DNA from: Mariniflexile sp. TRM1-10
GTDB taxonomy: Bacteria > Bacteroidota > Bacteroidia > Flavobacteriales > Flavobacteriaceae
DNA: 64,000 nucleotides
Assembly (NCBI RefSeq): GCF_003425985.1
Contig: NZ_CP022985.1
Coordinates: 2,650,001-2,714,000 of the forward strand
Direction: 5' to 3'
The position numbers and the translations under genes were made by a program. Of the stretch, positions 18,219 to 28,117 are shown piece by piece. The notes beneath the pieces were generated by a model. It had not been told where the DNA came from and made no database searches. It saw only the letters and a program-made list of their open reading frames with translations. Position 1 is the first letter of the stretch. Each line of letters starts with the position of its first letter.

Positions 18219-20030
18219 ATGAGTGAGAATTCAACCGACCAATTTTTTAAAAGTACCGTTTTAGGTCATCCGTCAGGATTATTTATATTGTTTTTTACCG
18301 AAATGTGGGAACGTTTCTCGTTCTATGGAATGAGGGCCCTTTTGGTGTTATTTTTTACCACTTCCATAATGGGTGGGGGTTGGGAATGGCCACGAGAACA
18401 TGCCATGGCTTTATTTGGTTCTTATGTTGGTCTGGTATACCTTTCTACGATGCTAGGAGGCTACTTTGCTGATAAAATTATTGGCTACAGATGGGCCGTT
18501 GTAGTTGGTGCGTTATTAATGACATTAGGTCATTTCTCTATGGCATTAGAAACCCCATTCTTTATTTATTTAGGTCTTGGACTTATGGTTTTTGGAAATG
18601 GATTTTTTAAACCTAATATGACTTCTATTATTTCTGAAATGTACAAAGATCGACCAGAGAAAAAAGATGGAGCTTATACTATTTTTTATATGGGAGTTAA
18701 TGCAGGTGCCTTTTTTGGTATTTTGTTGTGTGGCTATTTAGGGGAAAAAGTGGGCTGGAGTATTGGTTTTGGATTAGCGGGAATTTTTATGTTTTTTGGA
18801 TTGGTTCAATTTTGGTTGGCTCAAAATATTTTTGGTGATATTGGGTTGAAGCCCAAAAAAGACGACATCAATTCTGTTGAAACTTTAGATAAAGACAAGC
18901 GTGTTCCTTTTACAACGGTTCAATTAGTCCTTATCGCTATTATGGTTTTATTGGGGATTGTTTGGTTAATTTTTGAACCAGTTGCATTGATATCTGGAGG
19001 AGAAATAAATATATTTGATTTTAGCATTTTTGGATTGTCAGGCTATAATTTCACAATAATATGTGCGCTTTTGCTTTTTATTGGTCTTACAATATATAGA
19101 CTATCAAAGTATTCGTTAATTACTAGGCAGAAATTAATAGCAGTTACTTTTTTTGCTTTTGTATGCGCTTTTTTCTGGGCTATTTTTGAACAGTCTCCTG
19201 GTACACTAACTATTTTTGCAAGAGATTATACAGATAGGGTTTTAGAAGGTAATGCTAGCTTAATATTTCTTATAGTTGATGCCTTAATGACATTTATCCC
19301 CTTAATTATAATTTCTTGGGTTTTATATCTTCTTTCTAAACAAACATTTAGTAAATATGGAAAAGCCAATATTGTTTTAAGCTTTAGTTTTATAATTCTA
19401 TGGTTAATAGCAATTTGGAAATTGATTAAGGATTTTTATTCTGCTGGCTATTTGTCGTTATCAGATAGTACTCTAGAACTATTAAAAATTGAAAAAGTAA
19501 CCGAAAACCTGACTGAAATACAGGCATCTTGGTTTAGTGTGTTGAATTCTTTATTTATAATTACACTAGCACCATTATTTTCAAAATGGTGGGAAAGTAA
19601 ATATAATCCATCGGCAAACATGAAATACGGAATAGGCATGTTTTTGTTGGCTATCGGTATGGCATGTGTTGCATTTGGAGCAGGTGGTATTGAACCAGGA
19701 GCACAAACGGCCTCAGTTAGTATTATTTGGTTAATATTGGTTTATTTATTTCATACCATGGCAGAGTTGTGTATTTCTCCTGTAGGATTATCGTATGTGA
19801 GTAAATTGGTGCCTGCAAGAATGATAGCTTTTATGTTTGGAGTTTGGTATTTGGCCGTAGCAATAGGTATGAAAGGTGCCGGAAAATTTGGTGAAAATAT
19901 TGATAAGATAGCCGATGAAAACGGAATAAGTTATTTCTTTTGGATGTTAACAATAGTATCGGCTATTGTTGCTATTGTTTCAATTGCTATGACTCCTATA
20001 ATTAAAAAACTCATGCACGGTGTTCGTTAA
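18219..20030 (+). CDS. POT-family proton-dependent oligopeptide transporter (second copy)
   Basis: A 603-residue paralogue of the upstream transporter. The same EMWERFSFYGMRALL and FYMGVNAGAFFG motifs are present, plus an extra 80 or so residues in the central loop region and helices (around 200-290 and 390-450). Tandem arrangement suggests duplication followed by divergence, perhaps with different peptide preferences. A terminator follows at 20058-20083. Confidence 0.92.
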   Translation: MSENSTDQFFKSTVLGHPSGLFILFFTEMWERFSFYGMRALLVLFFTTSIMGGGWEWPREHAMALFGSYVGLVYLSTMLGGYFADKIIGYRWAVVVGALLMTLGHFSMALETPFFIYLGLGLMVFGNGFFKPNMTSIISEMYKDRPEKKDGAYTIFYMGVNAGAFFGILLCGYLGEKVGWSIGFGLAGIFMFFGLVQFWLAQNIFGDIGLKPKKDDINSVETLDKDKRVPFTTVQLVLIAIMVLLGIVWLIFEPVALISGGEINIFDFSIFGLSGYNFTIICALLLFIGLTIYRLSKYSLITRQKLIAVTFFAFVCAFFWAIFEQSPGTLTIFARDYTDRVLEGNASLIFLIVDALMTFIPLIIISWVLYLLSKQTFSKYGKANIVLSFSFIILWLIAIWKLIKDFYSAGYLSLSDSTLELLKIEKVTENLTEIQASWFSVLNSLFIITLAPLFSKWWESKYNPSANMKYGIGMFLLAIGMACVAFGAGGIEPGAQTASVSIIWLILVYLFHTMAELCISPVGLSYVSKLVPARMIAFMFGVWYLAVAIGMKGAGKFGENIDKIADENGISYFFWMLTIVSAIVAIVSIAMTPIIKKLMHGVR

Positions 20031-20057
20031 TCGAAAATAAAGTTAAAAAATAATCAA

Positions 20058-20083
20058 AGTGCGTCATTTTTGGCGCATTTTTT
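20058..20083 (+). terminator. Rho-independent terminator after the POT genes
   Basis: An 8-bp stem AGTGCGTC/GGCGCATT with two G-T wobble pairs and a 6-base loop, followed by four Ts, 28 bases after the stop codon. Confidence 0.65.
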
Positions 20084-20118
20084 GTAAGTTCGATATTCGT
20101 TTTACAACAAAATGAATT

Positions 20119-20667
20119 ATGAAGAGAATAGTATATATAGTAGTTTTTGCTGTTTTGACCTCGGTTAGCAGCATGGCACAAGAAATTAATTGGGTAACGC
20201 TTGAAAAAGCCATAGAGCTCCAAAAGAAAAATCCTAAAAAGATAATGATGGATGTTTACACTAGTTGGTGTGGACCTTGTAAGATGTTAGATAAAAACAC
20301 CTTTCAAAACCCCGATGTAGTTAAATATGTAAATGCAAATTATTATGCGGTTAAGTTTAATGCCGAAGGAAACGATAAGATTACATACAAAAATAAAACA
20401 TTTTCTAACCCAGGGTATAAACCAGAATTAGCCAGCAGACGTAATTCTTCGCACGAATTGACTCATTATTTACAGATCCAAGCATTCCCAACCATAGTTT
20501 TTATGGATGAAAAAGCGGAGGTTATTGCGCCTATTAGAGGGTATCAGTCACCGACGCAATTAGAATTGTACCTAAAAATGTTTAAGGCAGATGAGCATAA
20601 AAATTTAGATACCCAAGAAAAATTCAATACCTATTACACCGCTTTTAAACCTGAATTTAAAGGATAG
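20119..20667 (+). CDS. Exported thioredoxin-fold protein
   Basis: A 182-residue protein with a signal peptide (MKRIVYIVVFAVLTSVSSMAQ) and a thioredoxin active site Cys51-Gly-Pro-Cys54 (YTSWCGPCKMLDKNTF). The cis-Pro region is visible (IQAFPTIVFMDEKAEV). An insertion of about 35 residues (NKTFSNPGYKPELASRRNSS) lies between the active site and the cis-Pro strand. It is probably a periplasmic thiol-disulfide reductase. It follows the POT operon after its terminator and is convergent with comEC. Confidence 0.85.
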   Translation: MKRIVYIVVFAVLTSVSSMAQEINWVTLEKAIELQKKNPKKIMMDVYTSWCGPCKMLDKNTFQNPDVVKYVNANYYAVKFNAEGNDKITYKNKTFSNPGYKPELASRRNSSHELTHYLQIQAFPTIVFMDEKAEVIAPIRGYQSPTQLELYLKMFKADEHKNLDTQEKFNTYYTAFKPEFKG

Positions 20668-20735
20668 TGTTTGCCAGGTTGAGGTATCTTCATGTTCTAA
20701 AAAAAGCAATATAAAATGACGTTTAGTTTGTCGGA

Positions 20736-20779
20736 CTGAGCTTGTTGAATTATCAGACTGAGCACTTCGACAAGCTCAG
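20736..20779. repeat. Inverted GAGC-type repeat between convergent genes
   Basis: Arms CTGAGCTTGTTGAA (20736-20749) and TTCGACAAGCTCAG (20766-20779) pair over 14 bases with one G-T wobble. It lies between the thioredoxin-like gene (+) and comEC (-), paralleling the element at 12422-12477. Confidence 0.55.
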
Positions 20780-20852
20780 CACAGGCTTTGTTGAAGTCCC
20801 AATTTTAAAAAACGGCATTGGTAGCGCAGTCGAAACCTAAAATATTTTAAAA

Positions 20853-22892
20853 TCAATATTCAATAATAAAAGCGCCCTTTTTACTCGTTTGGTGAAAAGG
20901 GATTTTTCGTTTTTTACATACGGTTTCCCAATAAGTTACATACGATTTGTAATTGCTTCCATCGGCAATAATGTGCTTCGGTTTTATGGAATCTATGAGC
21001 CGATTCAAATTTATTTGGGGAGATTGCCTTAGTAAAACATAGTCGGGTTGAAACGATTTTATATTGTAAACGCCTAAATTATCAATGACTAAAACCTTTT
21101 TGTTGTTAAGTAAGTAAACCAATTGAAGTGAGTCTTTCTCAATGGTTTTAATGTGATTTCCAACCGTATAATCTTTAATTATTTTGTTTTTAATTTCAGT
21201 AATGCTATCAAGATCTGATGCCATATGCATCTTATTGTTGAACGTGTTTCCTAAGAGAGAATGCCTGTTTTTATGAAATATAATGAATTTGTTTTTTGGT
21301 CTTTCATAAGTGGTATAAATAATAGCACATTGTCCAATTAAAATAGCGATTAAAAATAATCTTAACGAAGCATAATGTCGTTTTATATAAAATCGAATTA
21401 GCGCAATGATACCTATATAAGAAACAAAAACATATGAAATACTAAATGGAATATCTTTAAATAGAAACGATTCTTGTGCTGAAATCCATTCGACAAAATG
21501 GTTCATTAAACTAATAATATACCCATAAATTGTTGCTGCAAACTGAGGTAATATGTTTAAAACCGCTAATAGGATTAGGAAAATCCCATAACCCAGAATA
21601 ATTCCCAAAAGAGGTATGATAACTAGGTTGGATAGAAAAAACAAACTTGGAAATTGGTGAAAATAATACAGACTAAGCGGAATAATACCCAATTGTGCCG
21701 AAACCGTAACGGTTAATGTATGCCAAAGTTTATCAGGAAGCCAATATTTGGTTTTCCACAATTTATACAATAATGGGTCGATGGAAACGATAGAAAAAAC
21801 AGCCAGATAACTTAACTGAAACCCCACATCAAACAAGAATAGCGGTTTAAAAAGCAGTATCGTAAACATGGAAATTGCCAGCGTATTATAAATGTTAGTA
21901 GGGCGTTTTAAATTTATGGCAATGGCAACCACACTAAACATGGTTACCGCTCTGGTTACTGAAGCCGATAACCCAGCGATTATGGCAAAGCTCCACAGGA
22001 TGCTTACTATTAAAACAGTGCTTAGTAATTTGCCATATTTAATACGTTCAATAGGTTTGAAAACGTATTGTAATATCAATAAAATAATCCCAATGTGTAA
22101 ACCCGAAATGGCTAAAATATGTATGGCACCAGCATTGGTGTAACTGGTATACACTTCTTCACTAATATCCTGCCGTTGCCCTAATAAAAGGGCGTTTATA
22201 ATTGCCAATTCATCTGGGTTGAAATTGTAACATTTAAGCCTTTCATTGATATGGTTTCGTATGTTATTGGCAGTTCCGAAAAGGGTTGTTTTGTTGGGTT
22301 TTATTTTGAAAAGGGAGGCTTCCGAAATGAATAATTGATGGTAAATATAGGTCTTCTCTAAATATATTTTATAGTTGAATTGATTTGGATTTATCGGACT
22401 TATTAAATCTTTAAATGGGGTTTCTGCAATGTAAATAGCATCAACTTTTAGGGATGTGGTTAAAGAATCTTTTTGAATGTTCAATAACGATTTGCCTGAA
22501 ACTTTTGTATTGTCAACTTCCAATAAATCAACAATATATTTATCATAATAAGAACTTGGTTTTAAAACCTCCCGAATTCTAAAAGTAATGGTTTTTAAGG
22601 AATCTTTTTCTTTTGAAAGTAGTTGGGTATAGTGCTTGGAATGATTTTTTTCGTTGTGAAAATTGGTTACGAGGATTCCAACCAAAATCATCGTAATAAA
22701 ACTGAAAACACCAAACCAAACCGTTTTAATGAATTGTTTTTTGGCAATTAAGTAAAGTACGAGTAAGAAAACGAGGCTTATGCTTGTTAAAACCAAACTT
22801 AAATGTAAAGGCATGTTAAAAAAATAGCCAATTACAATGCCTATGACAAGGCAAGCCGTTAGTTTTACTATAGTAAAATTGAGTAGTCTCAT
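20853..22892 (-). CDS. comEC: ComEC/Rec2-family DNA uptake channel protein
   Basis: A 679-residue polytopic protein. It has N-terminal hydrophobic segments, a DUF4131-like soluble region (about 60-220), the competence domain with many membrane helices (including INALLLGQRQDISEEVYTSYT and AGAIHILAISGLHIGII, about residues 225-275), and a short C-terminal soluble region. ComEC forms the inner-membrane channel for single-stranded DNA in natural transformation. The C-terminal region here (about 540-679) lacks a full metallo-beta-lactamase domain with HxHxDH. Confidence 0.88.
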   Translation of the reverse strand: MRLLNFTIVKLTACLVIGIVIGYFFNMPLHLSLVLTSISLVFLLVLYLIAKKQFIKTVWFGVFSFITMILVGILVTNFHNEKNHSKHYTQLLSKEKDSLKTITFRIREVLKPSSYYDKYIVDLLEVDNTKVSGKSLLNIQKDSLTTSLKVDAIYIAETPFKDLISPINPNQFNYKIYLEKTYIYHQLFISEASLFKIKPNKTTLFGTANNIRNHINERLKCYNFNPDELAIINALLLGQRQDISEEVYTSYTNAGAIHILAISGLHIGIILLILQYVFKPIERIKYGKLLSTVLIVSILWSFAIIAGLSASVTRAVTMFSVVAIAINLKRPTNIYNTLAISMFTILLFKPLFLFDVGFQLSYLAVFSIVSIDPLLYKLWKTKYWLPDKLWHTLTVTVSAQLGIIPLSLYYFHQFPSLFFLSNLVIIPLLGIILGYGIFLILLAVLNILPQFAATIYGYIISLMNHFVEWISAQESFLFKDIPFSISYVFVSYIGIIALIRFYIKRHYASLRLFLIAILIGQCAIIYTTYERPKNKFIIFHKNRHSLLGNTFNNKMHMASDLDSITEIKNKIIKDYTVGNHIKTIEKDSLQLVYLLNNKKVLVIDNLGVYNIKSFQPDYVLLRQSPQINLNRLIDSIKPKHIIADGSNYKSYVTYWETVCKKRKIPFHQTSKKGAFIIEY

Positions 22893-22917
22893 AGCTACTC
22901 AAATATAATAAAATATC

Positions 22918-23511
22918 TTACAATATTCTACGTGCTTCAACAAAAGCTTTGTCCCAGTAACTTTCTGAAAGTTTAGAAACAATAACGCCAGCACTTGTAG
23001 TTGAATGAATAAATTCAATATCGCCATTTTCGGTAGTGACAACAAGACCTACGTGACTAATATCATTTCTTCTGTTCATGGTTCTAAAAAAAAGCAAATC
23101 ACCTTCTTGAGTATTTTTTAAGGAGATTTTTTCACCTTGTTTTGCCATGTCTCTAGAAATTCTTGGTAAAATAATATCGAAGGCCCTAAACGATTCAAAC
23201 ACCAAACCAGAGCAATCCATACCGTCTCTTGTCGCACCACCAAATTTATATTTGACACCACTGAATTGTTTTGCATAGTCTATAATATCAAATGCTTTTG
23301 AATTGGTAGAATGGTTTTCGTTAGCTTCGGTATTTGTGCTTAAATCTTTGGGTTCAATATAAGTAACATCACTTATATCTGTTGTTCGTTTTGGTATAAT
23401 GGTTTTAGAAGATGTCCCTTTTTTAACTACAATACCTTTAGAAGATTTGCAACTGGTAAAACAGAAGCTAATTATAAGTAGAATGGTCGTCATGTTTTTT
23501 AAGAACATCAT
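22918..23511 (-). CDS. NlpC/P60 (C40) cell-wall peptidase lipoprotein
   Basis: A 197-residue lipoprotein: signal and lipobox end at Cys21 (LLIISFCFTSCKSSK), then a linker, then an NlpC/P60 domain with catalytic Cys100 (DGMDCSGLVFESF) and His153 (ISHVGLVVTT). The family cleaves peptidoglycan stem peptides. The start codon overlaps the lpxB stop (ATGA), so the two genes are translationally coupled. An internal ATG at residue 7 is an alternative start. Confidence 0.9.
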   Translation of the reverse strand: MMFLKNMTTILLIISFCFTSCKSSKGIVVKKGTSSKTIIPKRTTDISDVTYIEPKDLSTNTEANENHSTNSKAFDIIDYAKQFSGVKYKFGGATRDGMDCSGLVFESFRAFDIILPRISRDMAKQGEKISLKNTQEGDLLFFRTMNRRNDISHVGLVVTTENGDIEFIHSTTSAGVIVSKLSESYWDKAFVEARRIL

Positions 23512-24623
23512 GAGGCTTTAATAGATTTGTAAATTAATTTGGCTGTTTTTTCGCTGGCGCCTTTGCCGCCAAGGGCTTTTTCTAATTCGTAATAATGAAT
23601 AAAGATTTTAGAACGCTCTTTTTCATTTAAAATTATTTCGAGTTCTTTTTTTAATCGCTTTTTATTGAAATCATTTTGAATAAGCTCTGTAACAACTTCT
23701 TTATCCATAATCAAATTAACCAATGAAATATATTTTAAGGTTATAATTCTTTTAGCAATTTGATATGAAATGGTACTTCCTTTATAACAGACCACTTGTG
23801 GTATTTTAAATAGGGCCGTTTCTAAAGTAGCAGTTCCAGAAGTTACTAAGGCAGCATAGGATAAACTCAATAAATCGTAAGTTTTGTTTGAAACAAATTT
23901 TACGTTAGGTGATTTTATAAAGGGCTCGTAAAAACTGTACTCCTGACTGGGTGCTCCTGCAATAACAAACTGATAATTGGGAAAATCATCAACCAGACTA
24001 AGCATAACCGAAAGCATGCTTTTTATTTCTTGTTTTCGACTTCCGGGTAATAAGGCGATAATGGGTTTGTCGCTTAGCTCGTTTTCGGCTCTAAATTCAT
24101 ACTCACCAACTTGCGTTCTATTGGCAATAGCATCAATTAATGGGTGTCCTACAAATGTTACTTTGTAATCGTATTTTTTGTAAAAGGCTTCAACAAAAGG
24201 CAATATTACATACATGGCATCGATATCGCGTTTTATAGCTTTTACTCTGCCCGCTCTAGAGGCCCAAACTTGAGGTGAAATATAATAGTTGGTTTTAAAT
24301 CCGGCTTGTTTTGCCCATTTCGCTATGCGTAAATTAAATCCTGAATTATCTATGAAAATAATGACATCGGGCTCGAATGTTTGGATGTCGTCTTTACAAA
24401 ATGAAATATCTTTAAAAATGGCAGATAGGTTCATAATTACTTCAGCAAAACCCATAAAGGCACGTTCTTTATAGTGTTTTACTAAGGTGCCTCCAACGGC
24501 CTGCATGAGGTCACCACCCCAAAACCTGAAATCGGCAAGTACATCTTCTTTTTGTAATGCTTTCATTAGGTTCGAACCATGTAAATCACCCGATGCTTCT
24601 CCTGCTATAATGTAGTATTTCAT
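23508..24623 (-). CDS. lpxB: Lipid-A-disaccharide synthase
   Basis: A 371-residue glycosyltransferase (family GT19). N-terminal motif MKYYIIAGEASGDLHG, then YYISPQVWASRAGRVKAIKRDID, LLPGSRKQEI and the donor-binding TSGTATLETALF. It joins UDP-2,3-diacylglucosamine and lipid X into the lipid A disaccharide at the inner membrane. It is the second-last gene of the minus-strand envelope group and overlaps the NlpC gene. The separate lptC gene shows the same cell makes and exports lipid A. Confidence 0.95.
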   Translation of the reverse strand: MKYYIIAGEASGDLHGSNLMKALQKEDVLADFRFWGGDLMQAVGGTLVKHYKERAFMGFAEVIMNLSAIFKDISFCKDDIQTFEPDVIIFIDNSGFNLRIAKWAKQAGFKTNYYISPQVWASRAGRVKAIKRDIDAMYVILPFVEAFYKKYDYKVTFVGHPLIDAIANRTQVGEYEFRAENELSDKPIIALLPGSRKQEIKSMLSVMLSLVDDFPNYQFVIAGAPSQEYSFYEPFIKSPNVKFVSNKTYDLLSLSYAALVTSGTATLETALFKIPQVVCYKGSTISYQIAKRIITLKYISLVNLIMDKEVVTELIQNDFNKKRLKKELEIILNEKERSKIFIHYYELEKALGGKGASEKTAKLIYKSIKAS

Positions 24624-24742
24624 TTTTTATTGTCAGGTCGAGCGCAGTCGAAACCTATTTTTAAAACCTCTTGCGAACTGCGCTTTTATCTTCAAATAAA
24701 AATATATTTTTTTAAAGATAATGCTCGAGGAGACAAGAATAA

Positions 24743-25027
24743 TTAAAACAGTTTAAATACAAAGGTAAAAATAGCTATAAAAATGGTTATTAATAACACA
24801 CCTCGGGCACGATAGTCTTGTCGCTTTTTTATAAAAATAAAAAAGGCAATTAAATTTAAAATCGCACCTAAACTAATAAGTTTACCTAAAAACCCTTCGT
24901 TAGCGGCTGCTTTTATAACAGTTATAAAGTCATCACCTTGTCCTAAAAGTGTGGCTATTACAAACAAGCCAATGCCATTTGCAATTAAACCAACAAGGAT
25001 GCCTACAAAAATATCTTTTTTAATCAT
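24743..25027 (-). CDS. Small membrane protein, hypothetical
   Basis: A 94-residue protein with three hydrophobic segments (IFVGILVGLIANGIGLFVIA, LISLGAILNLIAFFIFI, VLLITIFIAIFTFVFKLF) separated by short polar loops. The start codon overlaps the last bases of surE by 8 nucleotides, so it is co-translated with surE. The family was not recognised. Confidence 0.7.
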   Translation of the reverse strand: MIKKDIFVGILVGLIANGIGLFVIATLLGQGDDFITVIKAAANEGFLGKLISLGAILNLIAFFIFIKKRQDYRARGVLLITIFIAIFTFVFKLF

Positions 25028-25796
25028 TTAAATTCCAAGTGTTTAAAGTTTGAATATAATGATGTGCCGTTAAATCAAATTGTATAGGCACAACCGAAAC
25101 ATAACCATTTTCCAAAGCCCATTCATCGGTATCTTCACCGCCATCTAAATTAACAAATTTTCCTGTAAGCCAATAATAATCCCGTCCTTGAGGTGTTTTT
25201 CGTTTGTCAAATTCTTCTACCCAATTTGCTTTGGCTTGACGGCAAACTTTAATGCCTTTTATCTGTTTTTTTGAAAGGTTCGGGATATTAACATTTAGCA
25301 CAACTCCATTAGGTAACCCTTCTTTCAAAGCATTTTCGGTAATTGTTTTTACAAAGTCTTTGGAGGCTTCAAAATTGGCACTCCAAGCGTAATCCAATAA
25401 CGAAAAGCCAATAGCAGGAATGCCTTCAATACCTGCTTCAATAGCGGCGCTCATGGTGCCCGAATATATCACGTTTATTGAAGAGTTGGAACCGTGGTTA
25501 ATACCCGACACGCAAATGTCTGGTTTTCTGGTAAGTTTCTCTCTAATGGCCAATTTTACGCAATCGGCAGGGGTGCCCGAGCAACTGTATTCTGTTTGTG
25601 GGCCATCGTCAATAAAAACCTGTTCAACATACAAGGTGGAATCCAAAGTAACGGCATGTCCCATACCACTTTGTGGACTATCGGGTGCCACCACCACCAC
25701 GTCGCCAATGGTATTCATTATAGAAATTAAAGTTCTAACACCTGGTGCGTTGATGCCATCGTCGTTAGTAACTAATATAAGCGGTTTTTTTGTCAT
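25020..25796 (-). CDS. surE: 5'/3'-nucleotidase SurE
   Basis: A 258-residue protein with the SurE signature TNDDGINAPG near the N-terminus (metal-binding Asp-Asp), APDSPQSGMGHAVT, SCSGTPADCVKLA and SGINHGSNSSINVIYSGTMSAA. It hydrolyses nucleoside monophosphates and is a stationary-phase survival protein in E. coli. It leads a small operon with the overlapping membrane-protein gene and lpxB further downstream. Confidence 0.95.
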   Translation of the reverse strand: MTKKPLILVTNDDGINAPGVRTLISIMNTIGDVVVVAPDSPQSGMGHAVTLDSTLYVEQVFIDDGPQTEYSCSGTPADCVKLAIREKLTRKPDICVSGINHGSNSSINVIYSGTMSAAIEAGIEGIPAIGFSLLDYAWSANFEASKDFVKTITENALKEGLPNGVVLNVNIPNLSKKQIKGIKVCRQAKANWVEEFDKRKTPQGRDYYWLTGKFVNLDGGEDTDEWALENGYVSVVPIQFDLTAHHYIQTLNTWNLND

Positions 25797-25959
25797 TTTA
25801 TACTAAAAAAAGTATCGCTAAAATACATAAATTCCTTAGGAAATGGCGTATTTCTTCAGTTTAACAAAAAATTATTAACGATTGCCTGTATTGGCATGGT
25901 TTTTTCTTTATTTTAGTAAAAAAATGGTGGGCTTTAAGAGTCATAGAATATTAACCGAT

Positions 25960-28110
25960 ATGAAAAATATTATGAGAAGGAATTATAAAGTGTTGTTATT
26001 ATCGTTACTGCTGGCTTTCGCATCGTGCAGTTTTACAACTAAAAAGTTTAGTAATCCAGATAAAGATAAATTGTTAATTCAGGTCATTACTTTTGTGCTG
26101 GAACAAGGTCATTTTGACCCCATTGTTTTAGACGATACGTTTTCGGCTGAATTGTTTAAAGATTATTTAGAAATCATTGATCCTGTAAAACGTTATTTTT
26201 ATGAATCTGATTATAAGGAATTTGAAAAGTATAAATTAACAATTGACGATCAACTGAAAGCAACTGATATCACTTTTTTTAATGTGGTACACGAGCGTAT
26301 GTTAAAACGTATTGAAGAAGCCAAGGAGATTTATAAAGAAGTGCTGTCTGAGCCTTTTGATTATTCAATTGATGAATCATTTAATACTGATTATGAAAGC
26401 AGTGTCTTTGTAAAAAATAGAAAAGAACTCAAAGAACGTTGGAGACAACAACTTAAGTTTTCTACACTTTCTAATTATGACGATTTAATAGCACAAGAAG
26501 AGTTGGCTAAAAAGAACGACCCGTCTTATGTGATGAAAACCGATAAAGAGATTGAAAAAGAAGCGCGTGAATCCACTTTAAAATCAATCAACGTGTATTT
26601 TAATGATAATATTGACGACTTAGAGCGCGAAGATTGGTTTGGTGTTTATGTAAACACCATTGTTGAAGAATTCGATCCACATACTTATTATTTAGCACCA
26701 AGAAGTAAAGAAGATTTCGACCAACGTATGTCTGGCAAGTTAGAAGGTATTGGCGCCAGATTGCAAAAGAGAATGGACTACATAAAAATTGTAGAACTTA
26801 TTTCAGGAGGTCCTGCTTGGAGAAGTAAGGAATTGGAAGTAGAAGATATTATTTTAAAAGTAAAACAAGAAGATGAAGCATTTCCTGTGAATATTGTAGG
26901 CATGCGTATTAACGATGCTATTAAATATATAAAAGGGCCAAAAGGTACTAAGGTTACCTTGACCATTAAAAAAGTTGACGGAACTATTAGAGATGTTGTT
27001 ATTACCAGAGATGTGGTTGAGTTGGAAGAAACCTATGCCAAATCATCGGTGGTTAAGAAAGGTAATATGACTTTTGGGATTATTGATTTGCCTTCATTTT
27101 ATGTTGATTTTCAAGACTATAAAAATATAAATGCTGCCAAAGATGTAAAAGAAGAAATTGAACGTTTAAAAGCTGAAGGCATTCAAGGTTTGGTTTTAGA
27201 TTTGCGAAACAATGGAGGCGGTTCTTTGCCAACCGTAGTAGATATGGCAGGTTTATTTATTAAAGAAGGTCCTATTGTGCAAGTACGTTCTACAGGCGAA
27301 GCTAAAGAAGTGTTACGAGATAAGGATAAATCCATTTCTTGGGATGGACCATTGGTTATTTTGGTAAACGAAATATCAGCATCGGCTTCCGAAATTATGG
27401 CTGCAGCAATGCAAGACTATAAACGTGCTATTATTATTGGCGGCAAGCAAACCTACGGAAAAGGTACCGTTCAAAATGTCATCAACCTTAACAACATGCT
27501 TAGGAACAATACCAGTGGTGATTTAGGAGCTTTGGCTTTAACCACCCAAAAGTATTATAGAATTAATGGTGGATCGGTACAACTAGAAGGCGTTAAAAGC
27601 GATGTGAATGTACCTGGACGTTTTAGTTTTATAGAAGTTGGTGAAAAAGATAAAGAAAACCCATTGCCTTGGGATGAAATTGATGCAGCCGACTATACAC
27701 CATGGGAAAACTATTTTGACTATGATACAACCATTAAGAAAAGTAAAGAACGCATGAGCCATAACCAACAGTTAAAGCTTATTGAAGACAATGCGAAATG
27801 GGTGAAAAGTAAAATTGATGAAACTGTTGTATCCCTAAACTATAAGAAATATAAAGCAGGATTGGAGTTGAATGAAGAGGAGGCAAAACGATTTGATGCT
27901 TTAACAAATTATAAAACCGATTTGACTTTCGACTCTACAAAATATGAAAAGTCGCTTTTTAATAACGATACTACCGATTTAAAAGAAAAACGTACCCGTT
28001 GGCACGAAAATTTAAGTCATGATATATATGTTGAAGAAGCTATCAATGTTTTAGAAGATTTAAAAATGTCATATCCTATTAAAAAAATAGCCTCTACAAC
28101 AAAAAATTAA
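25960..28110 (+). CDS. prc: Carboxy-terminal processing protease (Prc/Tsp family, S41)
   Basis: The start chosen is the ATG at 25960, which gives a signal peptide ending in a lipobox (LLAFASCSF); the open frame reaches back to 25882 but that extension is unlikely. About 716 residues. Order: Tsp N-terminal helical domain, PDZ domain (YIKIVELISGGPAWRSKELE, GMRINDAIKYIKGPKGTKVT), then the S41 protease core with catalytic Ser in NEISASASEIMAAAMQDY and Lys in GGKQTYGKGTVQN, and a C-terminal DUF3340-like region. It degrades or trims periplasmic proteins. The permease gene follows after 7 bases. Confidence 0.92.
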   Translation: MKNIMRRNYKVLLLSLLLAFASCSFTTKKFSNPDKDKLLIQVITFVLEQGHFDPIVLDDTFSAELFKDYLEIIDPVKRYFYESDYKEFEKYKLTIDDQLKATDITFFNVVHERMLKRIEEAKEIYKEVLSEPFDYSIDESFNTDYESSVFVKNRKELKERWRQQLKFSTLSNYDDLIAQEELAKKNDPSYVMKTDKEIEKEARESTLKSINVYFNDNIDDLEREDWFGVYVNTIVEEFDPHTYYLAPRSKEDFDQRMSGKLEGIGARLQKRMDYIKIVELISGGPAWRSKELEVEDIILKVKQEDEAFPVNIVGMRINDAIKYIKGPKGTKVTLTIKKVDGTIRDVVITRDVVELEETYAKSSVVKKGNMTFGIIDLPSFYVDFQDYKNINAAKDVKEEIERLKAEGIQGLVLDLRNNGGGSLPTVVDMAGLFIKEGPIVQVRSTGEAKEVLRDKDKSISWDGPLVILVNEISASASEIMAAAMQDYKRAIIIGGKQTYGKGTVQNVINLNNMLRNNTSGDLGALALTTQKYYRINGGSVQLEGVKSDVNVPGRFSFIEVGEKDKENPLPWDEIDAADYTPWENYFDYDTTIKKSKERMSHNQQLKLIEDNAKWVKSKIDETVVSLNYKKYKAGLELNEEEAKRFDALTNYKTDLTFDSTKYEKSLFNNDTTDLKEKRTRWHENLSHDIYVEEAINVLEDLKMSYPIKKIASTTKN

Positions 28111-28117
28111 GTGCTGT

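Noticed and set aside
25882..25959. 26-codon extension of the Prc protease
   Set aside because: The lipoprotein signal starts cleanly at the ATG at 25960.
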